NCBI GenBank assembly: GCA_023105745.1
Contig: JALGQZ010000007.1
Span: 57,579,569 to 57,643,568, forward strand
Length of the DNA: 64,000 bases
Direction: 5' to 3'
Origin: Austropuccinia psidii
Taxonomy: Eukaryota; Basidiomycota; Pucciniomycetes; Pucciniales; Sphaerophragmiaceae
In this document: positions 1 to 11,618 of the stretch, in pieces
Numbering within the stretch: the first letter of the stretch is position 1
Layout: every line of letters begins with the position of its first letter
Notes under the pieces: generated by a model
Told to the model about the DNA's origin: nothing
The model's database searches: none
Seen by the model: the letters and a program-made list of their open reading frames with translations, nothing else
Made by a program: the position numbers and the translations under genes

Positions 1-1
1 T

Positions 2-379
2 AATAGTCAACTTGATTTATCAAAGTCTCAGGATGCACAACTTATGAAAACCAAACCAAACAGGGGGAAAGGCTATACAGCTGTAAATTCCTGTATAACA
101 GAAGCGGTGATTTATAATAACCCCAATTTGACCCAAGAGCATTCTGCTTCTGTGTTGGAAAATTCTTTCTTAATAATTTTGTGCCAAAATTTTGAAGACC
201 AATTATTAACAATTTTTGGAATAAAATTTAACAGTTCAAGAGATCTTATGAAACAATTGGGGATATTTGAGACCACTGTAAAATTTACAAATATAAAACT
301 AAATTTAAGAATAACTGTTCAATTTTTTGTTATGGAAAACATCTCCATTACCCATTTCATTGGGGGAATGATTATTTAA
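2..379 (+). pseudogene. Element A: retropepsin (protease) relic of a Ty3/Gypsy polyprotein
   Basis: The frame is open from base 2 and enters the window from the left, so the ATG at 44 is internal to a polyprotein, not a start. It aligns by eye with the protease of element B (14702-15240, minus strand): both have a lysine/glycine-rich lead-in ending GKG, a central catalytic segment, and a C-terminal VMEN...HxIxGN-type flap. Here the expected Asp-Thr-Gly catalytic triplet has been replaced by a TQE sequence, so the enzyme would be dead. The C-terminal part after the flap is cut off by a stop at 377-379. Same strand and same lineage as the RT, RNase H and integrase relics that follow. Gag is not in the window. 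Confidence 0.6.
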
Positions 380-613
380 AACATTTATCGCATAGTGCTA
401 CATAAAAAAATACAGGTACTTTACTATTAGTGAGAATAAGAATCAAAAAGTTTCCTTTTAACCTTTTCAAATGAAAACTACAGTAAATAAAGTATAACCA
501 GTTATCTTGGAGCTAAAAGAGTTTAAATAAGAACAAATGACTGAAGCTGACAGAAGTATTCATCTTACTTAAGTTCAAGAAAATGAACTCTCTTCCCTTT
601 TATATCACCACAA

Positions 614-1330
614 GGAAGCATTTGAATCAGAGAAAGAACAAGTGGGAGAAATTATTGGTCATGAAGCTGACATTATCTTGAACATTGAGAGATCTTATAC
701 ACCACTCTTAAGAAGGCCTCAACACCCAGAAATCCCAAAGTCATGGGAAGCACTGGAGCTTCAAATTGAAGGATGCTTTGACCTTGGTGTAATAAGAAAA
801 CTGGGCAAAAAGGAGAAGTAGAAATAACTACACATGTCATAGTGGAATGGTATAATGGAAAATCTAGAATGGTTGGGATTTTAGAGCTTTGAATACTTAC
901 ACTTTTCCAGAGAGGTATCCAATACCAAAAATACAAATTTCTCTTCCTCAAATATCTCAAGCAATTTACATTGGAACGATGGAAACCCTGAAAGGATTCC
1001 ACAGAAATGTAGTAACAGTAAGAGAAAGGAAATATTTCATAATTATTGGCCATTGTGGAGTGTATGAAGACTTGAGGATTTTCTTTGGTACCTGCAATGC
1101 AGTTTCACACTTCTCAAGAATGATGAATGGAATCTTTCATAAAGAGCTTTGAGCAGGATGGTTGGTAATTTATATTAATGAAATGTTGTTTTTCATAAGA
1201 ATTGGAAAGAACATATATCTAGATTATCTAGATTTTTGTGAAAATCCAATCAGTGAAGATGCAGATTTCCTTGAAGAAATGTCATTGTGGATTCAAAGAG
1301 CTCAAAGACCTCAGACATGTGGTATCTTGT
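614..1330 (+). pseudogene. Element A: reverse transcriptase relic
   Basis: From 614 a frame carries the pre-RT linker (LLRRPQHPE, then a region ending GVIRKLGK), stops at about 821, then resumes one frame over at about 818 with the RT fingers and palm (NTYTFPERYPIPKIQ, then a GFH motif, then FSRMMNGIF). Catalytic positions are damaged: the first Asp before GFH is Glu (METLKGFH), and the YIDD box is YINEM at about 1171-1185. Further frameshifts follow up to the connection domain near 1330. The family is Ty3/Gypsy chromovirus; the enzyme would copy the element RNA in virus-like particles. Non-functional by frameshifts, stops and lost active-site residues. Confidence 0.7.
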
Positions 1331-1384
1331 CTATCGCTTGAAATAGACAAAAAATAAATCTGCAGAAGTCCTATTAAATCCTAT

Positions 1385-2240
1385 TCCTTGGAGAAAAAAG
1401 GAAATCAAGTCATTCCTAGGGTTTTCAGGATACTACAGGCAGAATATTAGAGATTCTGAATCCATAGCAAGACCTCTTTAAAAGCTGTGTGACAATGATA
1501 CAGTATTTGAAATGACTGTTTATAGAGTCAATGCCTTTGAATCCCTGATACAAGCCTTAACCACTGATTCACTTCTACTGATGCCATATTTTGAACTTCC
1601 CTTTAAGTTTCATATTGATGCATCAGGTGATGGCCTAGGAGCTGCACTTCATCAAGTAAAAATTATTAATGAAAAACCTGTGGAAGGCCCCATATTTTTC
1701 ATATCTAGGAAAATAAGACCAACTGGATCCAGATAGGTATAAAGTCAAATGGAATGTTTATTTATTGTTTGGGCCTTGGAAAGACTCAATAATTTTCTTG
1801 AAGGATGTGCTTTTGGGGTGATAACAGATTTTACTGCTGTTAAATTACTTCTGAAAATGAAAACACCCAACAGACATATGATCAGATTGAAGATAGCCAT
1901 ACCTGAATAAAGAGGCATTATGACCATTGGACACAAAGATGGGAATATTCACATAAGCTCAGATGGACTAAGGAGATGTCCATTACAAAATGATATTAAA
2001 AATCTTGATCATGTGCAAGCAGAAGCTTCTCCACAAATCCAAATAGAAGGGATAAGTGTTATAGACCTAAAACCTACCTTTTTTGAAGAGGTAAGGAGTA
2101 GCTATAATCATGATAGGAATTTCAGCCTCTTAGGCCAATCACTTGCTAAAGATTCCAAATATAACTCCTTGAAAAATTACTTGGATCAGATATGTAAAAT
2201 GCATGTGATAAAGGAAGAATTAATTTACTTGATGGAATAA
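1385..2240 (+). pseudogene. Element A: RNase H and linker relic
   Basis: Around 1395-1440 the conserved end of RT is readable (KEIKSFLGFSGYYRQ). From 1512 an open frame carries the start of the RNase H domain: [20 protein letters not shown] with its first catalytic Asp, then FISRK. Frame is lost at about 1736, and the middle of the domain (1740-1910) is readable only in pieces. From 1920 another frame shows the end of the domain (HKDGNIHxxxDGL) and the acidic linker leading to integrase. In these elements RNase H removes the RNA strand after minus-strand synthesis. Broken by at least two frameshifts and a stop. Confidence 0.65.
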
Positions 2241-2310
2241 TGTACCATAAACACACACACATGTGTCATTAAAGTTATTAAAAGGTCTTTAATCAATCTT
2301 ATATGAAATA

Positions 2311-3132
2311 AAATGCCATGACAGCCACCTCTCAGGACACCTATCCGAGGATAGAAAAAGAGAGAGAATCAAGACCTGCATATTCTTGAAAATGTGGCAA
2401 AAGGATGTTTCAGAATACTGGAAAACATGTGAAAGATGTCAAAAGGAAAATAAATACACTTGATCAAGACTTGAAAATATAATCAAGATCCAAGAACCTA
2501 GTGGTCCTTGAAAAAATTTGCATATATATTGGGTAATTGACATACCATCAGGAGGTGATAGAAGCTATAATGCCTGCCTAGTTACTGCTGAAAGGTTTAG
2601 TAATACTGCAATATTTTTATCTTTTCACAAAGATTATAAAGCCATGGAGACAGCCCTTCTATTATGGAATAGAGTAGTATCATGGACTGGCATATTCAAA
2701 ACAGTTATCAGTGACAGTGATCCCAAATTTACCTCAGCACTATGGAAAAATCTTCACCACTTATCTGGGACCAAATCATGTTTCTCTACAGCTTACCACC
2801 CACAAACTAATTTCCTAGCTGAAAGAATGATCCAGAAATTGGAAGACATGGTCAGAAGACTTTTTGAATATGTCTTGGAGTTGAAATATTGTGATGGATC
2901 AACACTTTATTGGTGTTCCCTTCTACCTGCACTGGAGCTAGCATATAAGACAACTATTAATGCCAGTACAAGAAAACTCCTGCTATCCTTGAGAAAAGGA
3001 TGGGATCCCAGACTACCACAAGACTTTTTGGGGAAACAATTGGTGGAGATCCATCCTACAGCTTCTAGCTTCAAAGAAATGCTAGAAAAGGCTAGGAAGC
3101 ATTTAGTAAGATCAATGAAGTATGGATTTTAA
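2311..3132 (+). pseudogene. Element A: integrase zinc finger and catalytic core, interrupted by a solo LTR
   Basis: One frame runs from 2311 with stops only at 2461 (TGA), 2512 (TGA) and 3130 (TAA). The N-terminal HHCC zinc finger looks intact: KCHDSHLSGH, then CERCQK. The core follows (NACLVTAERFSN, then ISDSDPKFTSALW, then YHPQTNFLAERMIQ). The second Asp and the Glu of the D,D-E triad are present, but the first is Glu in TAERF. The frame continues across the solo LTR at 3137-4536: removing the LTR and one copy of the target duplication restores the reading frame into the C-terminal domain at 4542-5043. Integrase inserts element cDNA into chromosomal DNA. Dead copy. Confidence 0.8.
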
Positions 3133-3136
3133 TATG

Positions 3137-4536
3137 TGTCAGCTTGTGACTCAAAGGCAGAGCACCAGCATGACAGCCAAAATACCATAAACCAATGGTA
3201 GTGTAAAGTACCACCAAAACATGGAGCTGATCCAAAAAAAACCAAAACTTATCAAAGGAAAGAGGGAATTCACTGCTCTCCAAATATACAACTCCCATAA
3301 ACATAGGACAAAGAATAACAAAGTTATTCAGGCTCAAAGTAATTGCTGAGCATAAACCTCAATTTTAACCTCTCATCTAAAATCCAAAGATGATGAGCTG
3401 CACCAAATGAGTATTCAAATTGAATCTCTCAAATAGGGATATCCTATGGTACTAGCCAAACTGAGCTTTCATTAAAACTACAGAATATATGGCCAAATAA
3501 GGGTAAATAAAATATTCACATCTCATATAGCTTCCACAGTTTTAGTGTGATATACTCAAAGTGGGCTCATTTGGGAAAGAGAAAAATCAGGGCTATCTGA
3601 TTGTTCCATCCATTTCCCCATAACCCATCTAGAACAAAAGTTATGGAGCAAACAACTTCCATACAGGATTTGAGAAGAGTCCATATTTTAATAATGGAAA
3701 TTTAAAATGGTTTTAATTTTCCATATCTGATGATATCCATACCCAATAATGTACCATGGTGTAGTCCCCATCCAGGGGTACACAATGAGCCAAATTTGAG
3801 CTCAATATCTCAGAAACTGACAAAGTTATGCCAGTTTTAAGGTTAAAATCCCACGGTTGTGAAAATACACCTTTAGTGTGAGATACTTTGCCATGCCCTT
3901 GAATATGAGGTGTCAGAAATACAAAGTAGCTTGTTTATCTTTATTTAGCTCGGGTTTTGGTCAATATGGGGTCCCCATACAAGTCCTGTACAGAATTCTA
4001 CACATAATACACATCAGAAGAGGGCTGTGTGGTCCCCAAATGAAAGTTTTCACCCTGTATTGATGAAAACTGAGAAGATGTGGTTTCAAAGCCACATATG
4101 AGCTTTATACAGGATATAAAGACGCTGTTAGAGACACAAGGCAGTCTTTAAAAGTGAAAAATCTTTACTCTTCCTATGTGAACAGGTCTAGAGGCCTTTT
4201 CATCCATTTTAAGGACAAAAAGGGACCTTTCTCTTCGTAAAGAAGAAATCCCAATACTTCTCTTAAGTTAAAATGTAGTACCACTGTGAAAAGAAGCTAT
4301 ATTCTTGGAAAATAATCAGGTATACTTCTAATATTAAGTATTGTAGTCTTTATTATAAGAATCCAATTGGTAAAGCTATACCAAGGGCTTTCAATAGCAC
4401 TCATCACTACTATTTCTCTATATTAAGGCCCTTAAAATTTATTTTTTAGCCATTTTACATTTATAAATACTTTTCAAAGTCATAGCTAGAGCTTGAAATA
4501 CTGTTATTATCACTCCATTGTAGAATCAGCCTGATA
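3137..4536 (+). mobile_element. Solo LTR, family C, inserted in element A integrase
   Basis: About 1400 bp, beginning TGTCAGCTTGTGACTC and ending ATCAGCCTGATA. It is the reverse complement of the LTRs at 35415-36850, 43630-45066 and 50792-52230, so its sense is +. It is flanked by a perfect 5-bp target-site duplication, ATATG at 3132-3136 and 4537-4541. No internal element sequence remains, which means LTR-LTR recombination removed it. The central hairpin seen in the sister LTRs (near 4030-4110 here) is decayed, so this looks like the oldest of the four copies. Small open frames inside (for example 3878-4063) are chance frames in LTR DNA. Confidence 0.9.
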
Positions 4537-4541
4537 ATATG

Positions 4542-5043
4542 CCCAAGACAAATGGCATAAGTCACATATTACTCCAGACTTCAAGGTAGGAGACTTGGTA
4601 CTTGTATACACTGCCCAACTTCAATAATATAAAAGGATGAAAAATGTTAAAGACTCTTTTGCAAGACCCTTTGTCATTAAGGCCCTTTATGTGGAAAATA
4701 ATATTGAAGTAGAATTATCTGAAGAGCTCAGTAATAAGCATCCTACATTTCCAGTCAGCTTGATAAAACCTTACAAAGCTGGTGACTCTGTAAAATTGCC
4801 CTTAAGGAATAAAGGTCCCCAGAATAGCCCTCCTGTTGAAGAATCTGGTACTAAGAAAATAACTAAAGTTCTCAAAGAAATAAAATTTAGGACTAAGAAA
4901 GTAAGGGAATACCTTTTCAGATACAGTTATCCCGCTTGTGAAGATGAATGGTCAGCAGAAAAGGACATACCTGAGCTACCAAAATTCTCAGAAGGTTTAG
5001 AAAAACTTGAAATGGCAATATTCCAAAGTGATAATATTTTTTA
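4542..5043 (+). pseudogene. Element A: integrase C-terminal domain and chromodomain
   Basis: Continuation of the integrase frame after the solo LTR. The segment HKSHITPDFKVGDLVLVYT (about 4559-4615) is the SH3-like C-terminal domain, followed by one TAA stop near 4631 and an open frame to 5043. That frame has DSFARPFVIKAL, then HPTFPVSLIKPY, and ends with a chromodomain-like block (REYLFRYSYP, EDEWSAEKD). A chromodomain marks this as a chromovirus-type Ty3/Gypsy; in that group it directs integration to particular chromatin. The stop at 5041-5043 abuts the polypurine tract, as expected at the end of pol. Confidence 0.75.
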
Positions 5044-5054
5044 GGGAGAGGGAA
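5044..5054 (+). other. Element A: polypurine tract
   Basis: GGGAGAGGGAA, all purine, sits directly between the integrase stop codon and TGTGAGCC, the start of the LTR. This is where plus-strand DNA synthesis is primed in Gypsy elements. Element B has the equivalent GGTGGGAGGTGA directly before its own TGTGAGCC LTR start. Confidence 0.8.
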
Positions 5055-6361
5055 TGTGAGCCTCAGAGTTATTTGCATATATCCAAAAGACCACAAAGAA
5101 TAAAAATAAGTGATAATCAAAAATAATAAATTTATTTTTAATATAAAAACAAAATTAAAATATAGATATAGAATTTAAAAACTGAATGAAGATTTACAAT
5201 AAAAATTAAATGATAAAATTACACTAAAGTTCAAAAATGTAAAATATATTTTTACATGAAAAGTTAAAGTGAAAATAGATTTTCATCAAAAATATCAAAG
5301 CTGCAATATTTTTTGGAAAAAAGTTCATAAAAATTATTATAATTTTTTTTGCAATTAGAAAGATTATTAAACCCATTTTACTATTTAATTCTTCATCACC
5401 CCCAAGTGAAAATTCTGTAACTCAACTCTAAGTAAGCTTAATTTACGTTTTTAGTATTTTCATTATGAAAATTGGAGAATCCTCAAAACTTTAATTTAAT
5501 TAACACCACATCAATTTTTTTGAAATTGAGGTGTGGTGTGTAGTTTATAAGCTATGAGGAATTGAAGTATATTCAATAAAAATGTCAAAATGTGCATTTG
5601 TATTACATAAGTAAGCTTGTATTTAATTGTCTGGAATCAATAATTACAGTTGTTTAATGTAAATTTTAAGTCTAATCCATGATGAGGAATTAAAGAGAAA
5701 TAAATTGGAAAGATTGATACTGAGGGGGAAAGGAATATTGGCTCCAAGGGTGCCAGAATGCCGCAAACTCCTTTTTGAAAGGGATGGGATATCAAAATTT
5801 ACACAAAATTCAATCACTTTTGTCCTGGAAATGGGCCTTTCTGCGAGTAAATCATCCTCTCCTGGACAGTAGGTGTTCCAAAAAAAAAAAATTATCACTC
5901 TCTTTTCTCTGAGAGAAGGCCTTCAAGTGAACTACACTCAAGCTAAAACAAGTTTATCAAGACCCGTTTTGACTGGATTTAAAGTCTCTTACACACATTA
6001 TGATGTGTTCTGAAGGCTTTGGACCAAATATTACTATAAGAATGGCTGGTTTAAGGACTAAAATGACTGAAAACAGCGTTTCTTTGGTCCAAACCAGGGT
6101 TCAATAAGGCCATTATTGGCCTTTTGGGTTCCAGTGTGTTTCTCCCGACTGATGAGAGTAAATTATAGTTTTTGAGTAAGAGAATTGGTGGCTATAAAAG
6201 AATGTCTTTGCCTCACTTTCTCTTCATGTTAGAATATCTTCCTTTTATAATTAGCTTAGACACTGGTAAACCAGTCAATAAAATCTTAAAACCACAAGTT
6301 TGAAATCATTGCAAAGTTTTTAACCATGTTGAAAAAGTAATTGTAATAATTTCTTGTAACA
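5055..6361 (+). mobile_element. Element A: 3' LTR (right end uncertain)
   Basis: Starts TGTGAGCC right after the polypurine tract, the same eight bases that open the element B LTR on the minus strand. It holds a TATA box (TATAAAAG, 6193-6200) with a CT-rich stretch 12-20 bases later, and an AATAAA at 6277-6282, the usual U3-R order of an LTR. The right end is not fixed: a TGTAACA at 6355-6361 is a possible terminus, but there is no second copy of this LTR in the window to confirm it. A short imperfect hairpin (ACACCACATCAATTT against AAATTGAGGTGTGGTGT) lies at 5503-5540. Confidence 0.55.
6193..6282 (+). promoter_or_regulatory. LTR promoter and polyadenylation signal of element A
   Basis: TATAAAAG at 6193-6200, a pyrimidine-rich initiator-like stretch at about 6209-6225, and AATAAA at 6277-6282. 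Spacing fits a compact U3-R junction. Read from sequence only; no transcript evidence. Confidence 0.4.
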
Positions 6362-7879
6362 TTTATGATAATCTTAACCCTTGAGCCACCCCAAAAGTAA
6401 AATAAAGGATCCTTCATCACTTTTAGCTTTGTCAATTTCTTCCAAATTCACTCTGGTTAGTTTTGGGCATTTTTTCTTTTTAATATTATTTCTGGAGACT
6501 CTGTTAACATATCAATTCTTGGCAGGTCTTTGCTCAATTCCTTCCAATTGAAATTTCTCCTGATAAAATTTCTTTTGTAGCCATAAATATCTCTTGTAGA
6601 ATATTTTTGAATACATGTTTATTGTTTGTAAAACAATAGATGTTGATAATATTATTTTTTTATACTCAAAAAGTTGAAAAAAGATAATTTTGCCCTGTTT
6701 TCTTATAAAATTCTTAAGTTGAACTCTTTTTAATTAAACTTTGCCATAAACAAAATTCAAGGAAAGGAAAAGTACTTGATTTTTAAACAAAGTTCCATAT
6801 CCACACCTTACACCTTTTTTCAGGAACAACCATTGCAAAATTTCTCACTTTTAAATTGTCACACCTCAGAAGAGATAGATACATTTTTCCAATAAATTTT
6901 ACTAAGCTTATCAGTTGATTTATTCACTCTATTATTTCTTTGGTAGAGCAATAATGAATTATTGGATGTCTTCAGAATTGAAATAATTCTATTTTACATC
7001 ATACCCTCCTTAGCCATAAGGTTAAATTTATTAAATAGATGTGATTTTTAAATTAGTGAATCTCAGACTATGAGTTTGATAGGTAAATACATTTTGAAAC
7101 AGTATTTGAAGCCTCTACCATAGTATATATAATAGTGGTGAGTAATCTGTTTAGAGGTGTTGCTTGAAATATTCAAAATGATTAATGATAACAATAAATA
7201 AAATAATTAGAGTTTCATCAGTATAAGATGAAGTGTTGGGGAAACTGTTAATTCAAAATATTTTTGCTATGTTAATGTTACTAATATATAATTATTCCTT
7301 TAAAAGCTTTGATAAAATTCTGTTTATAGTTTTGGGGTTTGTGGGATTAATTACATTTATAAATAGTTTTATTACCTTTATTAGAAGTCTTCAAATATTG
7401 TATTGGAAAAATTTAATCTATATTATATTTTTTTATAAAGCAAAGGAAGATTGTGTGAGCTTTGAGGAATGTTTTAAATACCCAAATAGTACGGAACTGA
7501 GTCTAAGATAGATTTTGAAATACGAAAAAGCCATAAGTCATATGCATGCTTGAAATTCATAATCTTTTATAAAAAAGTATGGGTAATGGTGTTTTGAGTG
7601 ATTAAATTCACGTGTTCATGGCCAGGTTTGGATTCTACACAAAACCATATGTAGGGTAACTTTTTGAGATGAATAAGATTAAGTTGAATCTATGGGGTGG
7701 TAATATGGAAAATAACTCAACAAATTATCATCTATACATCATGAGGGAATTGTGAGAGCTTTTTTTGCTGCATTTTTACTCCGAAATGATGTGATTGTGA
7801 GAAATCCTATGTTACATATAAAATAAGAATAGAGTTTTCATTCTTATGGAATTTAATATTTCTGTATTGCTAAATAAAG
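6362..7879. other. AT-rich DNA without recognisable genes
   Basis: Mostly A/T runs with scattered stops in all frames. The one longish frame (7233-7511 +) is rich in Phe, Ile and Leu codons that T-rich DNA produces by chance, and it has no recognisable motif. I see no RNA gene or repeat array here. Confidence 0.4.
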
Positions 7880-8200
7880 TTTTCATACACCCATAGTGGA
7901 GATCAGTATTAAAGCCTCAATCACTTTTTTTAACATTAAAATGGCTAATGGGTACAAAAGGAAACAAAGAGAGCTGGGGTACACCAATTCCTGAGGCTTC
8001 TGAGGAACATCCAATCCTAGCGCTTGGATATATGGAGGATGTTGACTCTATTAGTAAGTTAAGACCTTTTGGAAATTTTTTATTAAGGACAAGTCCAATT
8101 GAATCATTAAAAAATAGTGAGCTTTCACAATAATGGACAATCAACCCAATTTTTTAAGAGTATGGAAATCCTTTTCCATATTCACCATAATTTTCCTATT
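7880..8200 (+). pseudogene. Short coding-like relic of unknown identity
   Basis: A frame through 7948-8133 reads with normal, non-repetitive amino-acid composition (GTPIPEASEEHPILALGY, then SKLRPFGNFLLRTSPIE). It continues past a TAA at 8131 as WTINPIF and, after another stop, EYGNPFPYSP. Upstream in the same frame (about 7890-7947) it is also open. It ends at the LTR that begins at 8220. I do not recognise the family. It could be the 3' part of a gene or of an element interrupted by the family D LTR. It could also be chance, as the segment is short. Confidence 0.3.
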
Positions 8201-8219
8201 TGGGAATATTGCTATCTCT

Positions 8220-9580
8220 TGTCAAAAATTTACATTTAATAATCTGGGTCCAACCTGGACCCTTTAAAACCCCAGGGCCATATTTAGCCTTTTTGAGCAT
8301 TTACAAAGAAACAAGAGAAATTCAGGCCACATGTCTGTTCTGGGCTATTCGGTCTTTAAGTACAGTTTTACCCAATGTGTGAGATTTTAACATCAAAAAA
8401 GGGAAATTATTCCCAAATGGTTATATTGAGACTTTAGAGCTGTATTCAAAGTTTTGTGATTTTTTTGCAAAAGATACAGTTTTGGGGATGTTGAAAATTG
8501 TTTTGGGAAAAAAATCAAAAATGGCCATATCACTAAGCAATCCACTTAATTACAACATACTTCATTGTCTCCCTTTGACCAAGGAAATACTCTATAAGGC
8601 ATTTGGAGACTTGGCCCCTTTGGTATCCAGAGGTGCCATGAATGCTGTTATGAAAATTTTTTCATCCTTTTTCACCAGTACTCCAATTGTGCCAATTTCA
8701 AGATTTCATATTTCAATTAAATATAATATTTCAGACCTAAATTTTCTTATCAAAAGGAAAAATTTGGTCATAAAGTTAATTTCCAAGACACCATACCTCA
8801 AGAGGTATACTCAATGCTCAAGAAGAAGTTCTTTAATCAATATCAACCATATCCTCCATGAGGTACCGGGTATATTGGAAATATGCAGTATTCCCCCAAG
8901 GGAGTACTTGAAAATTTCATTTCAAGAGATATTCAAGAGGAAATTTTGAATCAGGTATGAAGTGTAAGAGATCCATCAATGTAACTTGGAAAACAGACTC
9001 ATTTAATATAGTATTCTTCCATAGGGTCTTTGATATGAGCCACAGACTCTGAGCAGATTATTCATCCCAGTTCATTTCCCAATATGGTGAGGTGTGTTTC
9101 CCCAAACAATTAAATACATATCTAAGGATTCCACAAAGCTCAATGTAAAATAGTGAGTGATGAGGCTCTCAGAATTTCATATATAACAGCCTTTCTTTCA
9201 GTGCTGGGGGGCCTCCTCCACAGTTAATTAATATAGTAAGATCTATTCTTATTCTTGATTTATTTCATATTGATAGTAGATGCTGTTATTACTAAGTAAG
9301 TCACTTTCACCACTTCTTCCCCTTCTCAGTGGATATTGGTAGTCATATACCTGACTAATTTCTTTGTTGCTGCTGAAATGTTGTGACAAAGCTCAAGGAT
9401 TTAGGTTGTTTGATGTTTTCCAGTGCGTTTTATTCTTTTCATATAATTTTGTACTTGCATTTTATTCTTCAATAAATATATTTGCTTATTATTTTCTGAA
9501 ACTCTTTTGGAGTCTTCCTTGTGGGTTACCAGATTACTGAGTTCCAGGAAGCTGTTGTTATCCCAAGAGCCCCTGTGACA
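8220..9580 (+). mobile_element. LTR, family D, copy 1
   Basis: Begins TGTCAAAAAT and ends AGAGCCCCTGTGACA. The reverse complement of its last 30 bases matches the start of the LTR at 23563 with few differences, and internal blocks match too, such as CAGTATTCCCCCAAGGG at about 8885 and ACCAATATCCACTGA (reverse strand) near 9335. Lengths agree (about 1361 and 1378 bp). A TATA-like TATATAA (9180-9186) followed by pyrimidines, and AATAAA at 9471-9476, suggest sense +. No matching 5-bp duplication flanks it (TCTCT against GAAAC), so it may be one end of a deleted element, or the boundaries are slightly off. The frame at 8482-8949 lies inside this LTR and is not treated as a gene. Confidence 0.65.
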
Positions 9581-9685
9581 GAAACAGGCTCCTATTTTGA
9601 TGTTACAAGGGCATAGCTAGTAGCTCTGACTTCTGTAGCCTCAGGATTCCCCTGTGAGGATACCATATCATTTTAAAGATACCTC
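9581..9685. other. Short segment between two LTRs
   Basis: About 105 bp between the end of the family D LTR and the start of element B. It is less A/T-rich than its surroundings and has no reading frame of note. It may be the first part of the body of a family D element that element B later landed in, but the family D element cannot be picked up again to the right of element B. Confidence 0.3.
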
Positions 9686-11606
9686 TGTTTTAAGATGTGT
9701 TTATGAAACTTCTGAAAATATTAGTATTAATCAACAGTAATATGACTGTTCTTGTGAAATATAATAAATAATTTCATTATAGCTAAAGTTAAATAATTAA
9801 TTATTTATCTATTTCTTTTACTTGTTATACACTACTAGCTATTATAAAAGTAAGCATTAATTTTCCACAAGAAAGAATGACAAGAAGTATTTAATAATAA
9901 GACTTCTTTATTAAAAAAATAAGATTATTTAAATGTATAATTATCTGTTGCAAGAATAACTTTAAAGATAATTCTTGAAGAAAACCATTAATAGACAAAA
10001 ACCTTAACAACTAATACAAACCACTCACTAATACTCCAATAACACCTCAAAAAGAAGTGGTAGAGAGATCTGATGGATAAATTGTGGTTTTAAAGGATAA
10101 GAAATTTCTTTATAGCAATAATAGAACAATATAATAGCTAATGACTATTGGAGAGAGTATATTTCCATTATTTCAAGTCTTTATGATTGTTTTTGAAACA
10201 TTTGAAACACTTGAGAAAATATCCCAACTAATAATTACTTGTTGGTACTAAACATATAATTGCATAATAAGATGAATTGTAAAAAACAGAAAGAGAACGC
10301 CTCTTTTAAGTAGAACACAGCTCACAGAGGCGTGCCGTGAAGCAAACTGAAAAAAAGTGAGTGAAAAAATAATTATCATTTTTGTCTTATTGGTTGCGTC
10401 ATCTGTTTCCATGTAATATTATCATAATTACTTAATTAAGGCTTTTACATGACTACCAACCCATCTATGGTTAATAATAAAAGGAGTAACAACTGTAAAT
10501 ATTTGTTTATTTTGGAATAAAAATTATTTTCTCAAATTTATCATGTTATCCGAAATTTCATCAGAGGTTGTATTTTCTGTGAATTTTTGTATATTCAGTT
10601 TTTCACATGGAATCATCAAAAATGGATTGTAAGTAAGACTTTTAATTTTAATTATAAACTCATGATAATTTTTGGTTTACTTATGGATAGCCCCACTCTC
10701 CATTGGGCATGAAAGCTTCAGAAGGATTCATTCTGAATTGTATTTTTAAGGAATTTTTGAAGTTTTTACCTATTTTCTACATAGAATTGCAAATAGCACA
10801 GTATAGCTGGTTTCCATGAGGTAAATGAATGGATAATAGTCCATGAAGGGTTTTAAGTAGTCCTTTAAGTTTTATCCATGGAAAATCATTAAGAATTGAA
10901 ATGGTTAAAGGAGTCAGAGCTGCTCTTTACCTCCTTGTAATGTCAAAATAGCCGCTTATTTGCTATTGTCTTATGCTTTAATGGAACTTCAACTTGGTAA
11001 CTAAATTCCCAAAAGGTTTTGATATACTAATTGGACAGTATCAGTCATAGATTCAAGCTTTAGAGATGTCCACACCTAAGAGGCCTCAGAAGCTGCGTAC
11101 TCTGGCTCTTTCCTGTCTTTTGTCCCTCTTAACCATTTTCACAACAAAAATAGTAATATCCACTATGTGTGTACCAAGCCCTTGTGTAAAAATACTTCTT
11201 TTTTAAGTTCCACACACATGAATAACACTAATGTTAGTGTATATGTAACATGGTATCTCTCACATTCCCATTTTGGCATAAAATTGAGAAAACACACAAA
11301 TTTTCACAATTTGTTTATGTGGTATTGATGATGTGGTATTGAAGTATTTTCCATAATAACACCTCATAGAGCTAATTTAAGCTTATTCACTCTATGGAGC
11401 TACCCTAGGAAAACTTTTGTGAAGAATCTAGATCTGGTCTTAAATCCATGGACTTACTTACTCAAAAAAAGTTATTCATCTTTTCTTGAATAAAAAATGA
11501 AGAATTTTGGATATATGCATTAATTATTTGTTATGAATAGTTTAGAATTTATCTTAGTATTATTTGTTGCCTATTTGGGTATTTAAGATATACTTTAAGG
11601 CTCACA
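9686..11606 (-). repeat. Element B 3' LTR
   Basis: Aligns along its length with 18003-19902. Shared landmarks are TTTATGAAAC near the left end, AAACCATTAATAGA, AGAGGCGTGCC/AGAGGCATGCC, GAATTTTTGxAxATTCAG, AAATCCATGGA, and TATTTGGGTAT close to the right end. On the minus strand it starts TGTGAGCC after the polypurine tract. Confidence 0.85.
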
Positions 11607-11618
11607 TCACCTCCCACC
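11607..11618 (-). other. Element B polypurine tract
   Basis: Minus strand GGTGGGAGGTGA directly before the LTR start TGTGAGCC. It is one mismatch in type from an all-purine tract and sits where plus-strand priming should occur. Confidence 0.75.

Noticed and set aside
3878..4063. Small frame, with similar ones at 36058-36288, 44057-44458 and 51593-51817
   Set aside because: These are frames in family C LTR copies. They are interrupted differently in each copy, as expected of non-coding DNA.
7233..7511. 92-codon hydrophobic frame
   Set aside because: Composition is what T/A-rich DNA gives at random; no signal peptide or domain pattern, no flanking support.
8482..8949. 155-codon open frame on +
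   Set aside because: It lies inside the family D LTR, and the homologous part of the LTR at 23563-24940 does not keep the frame.
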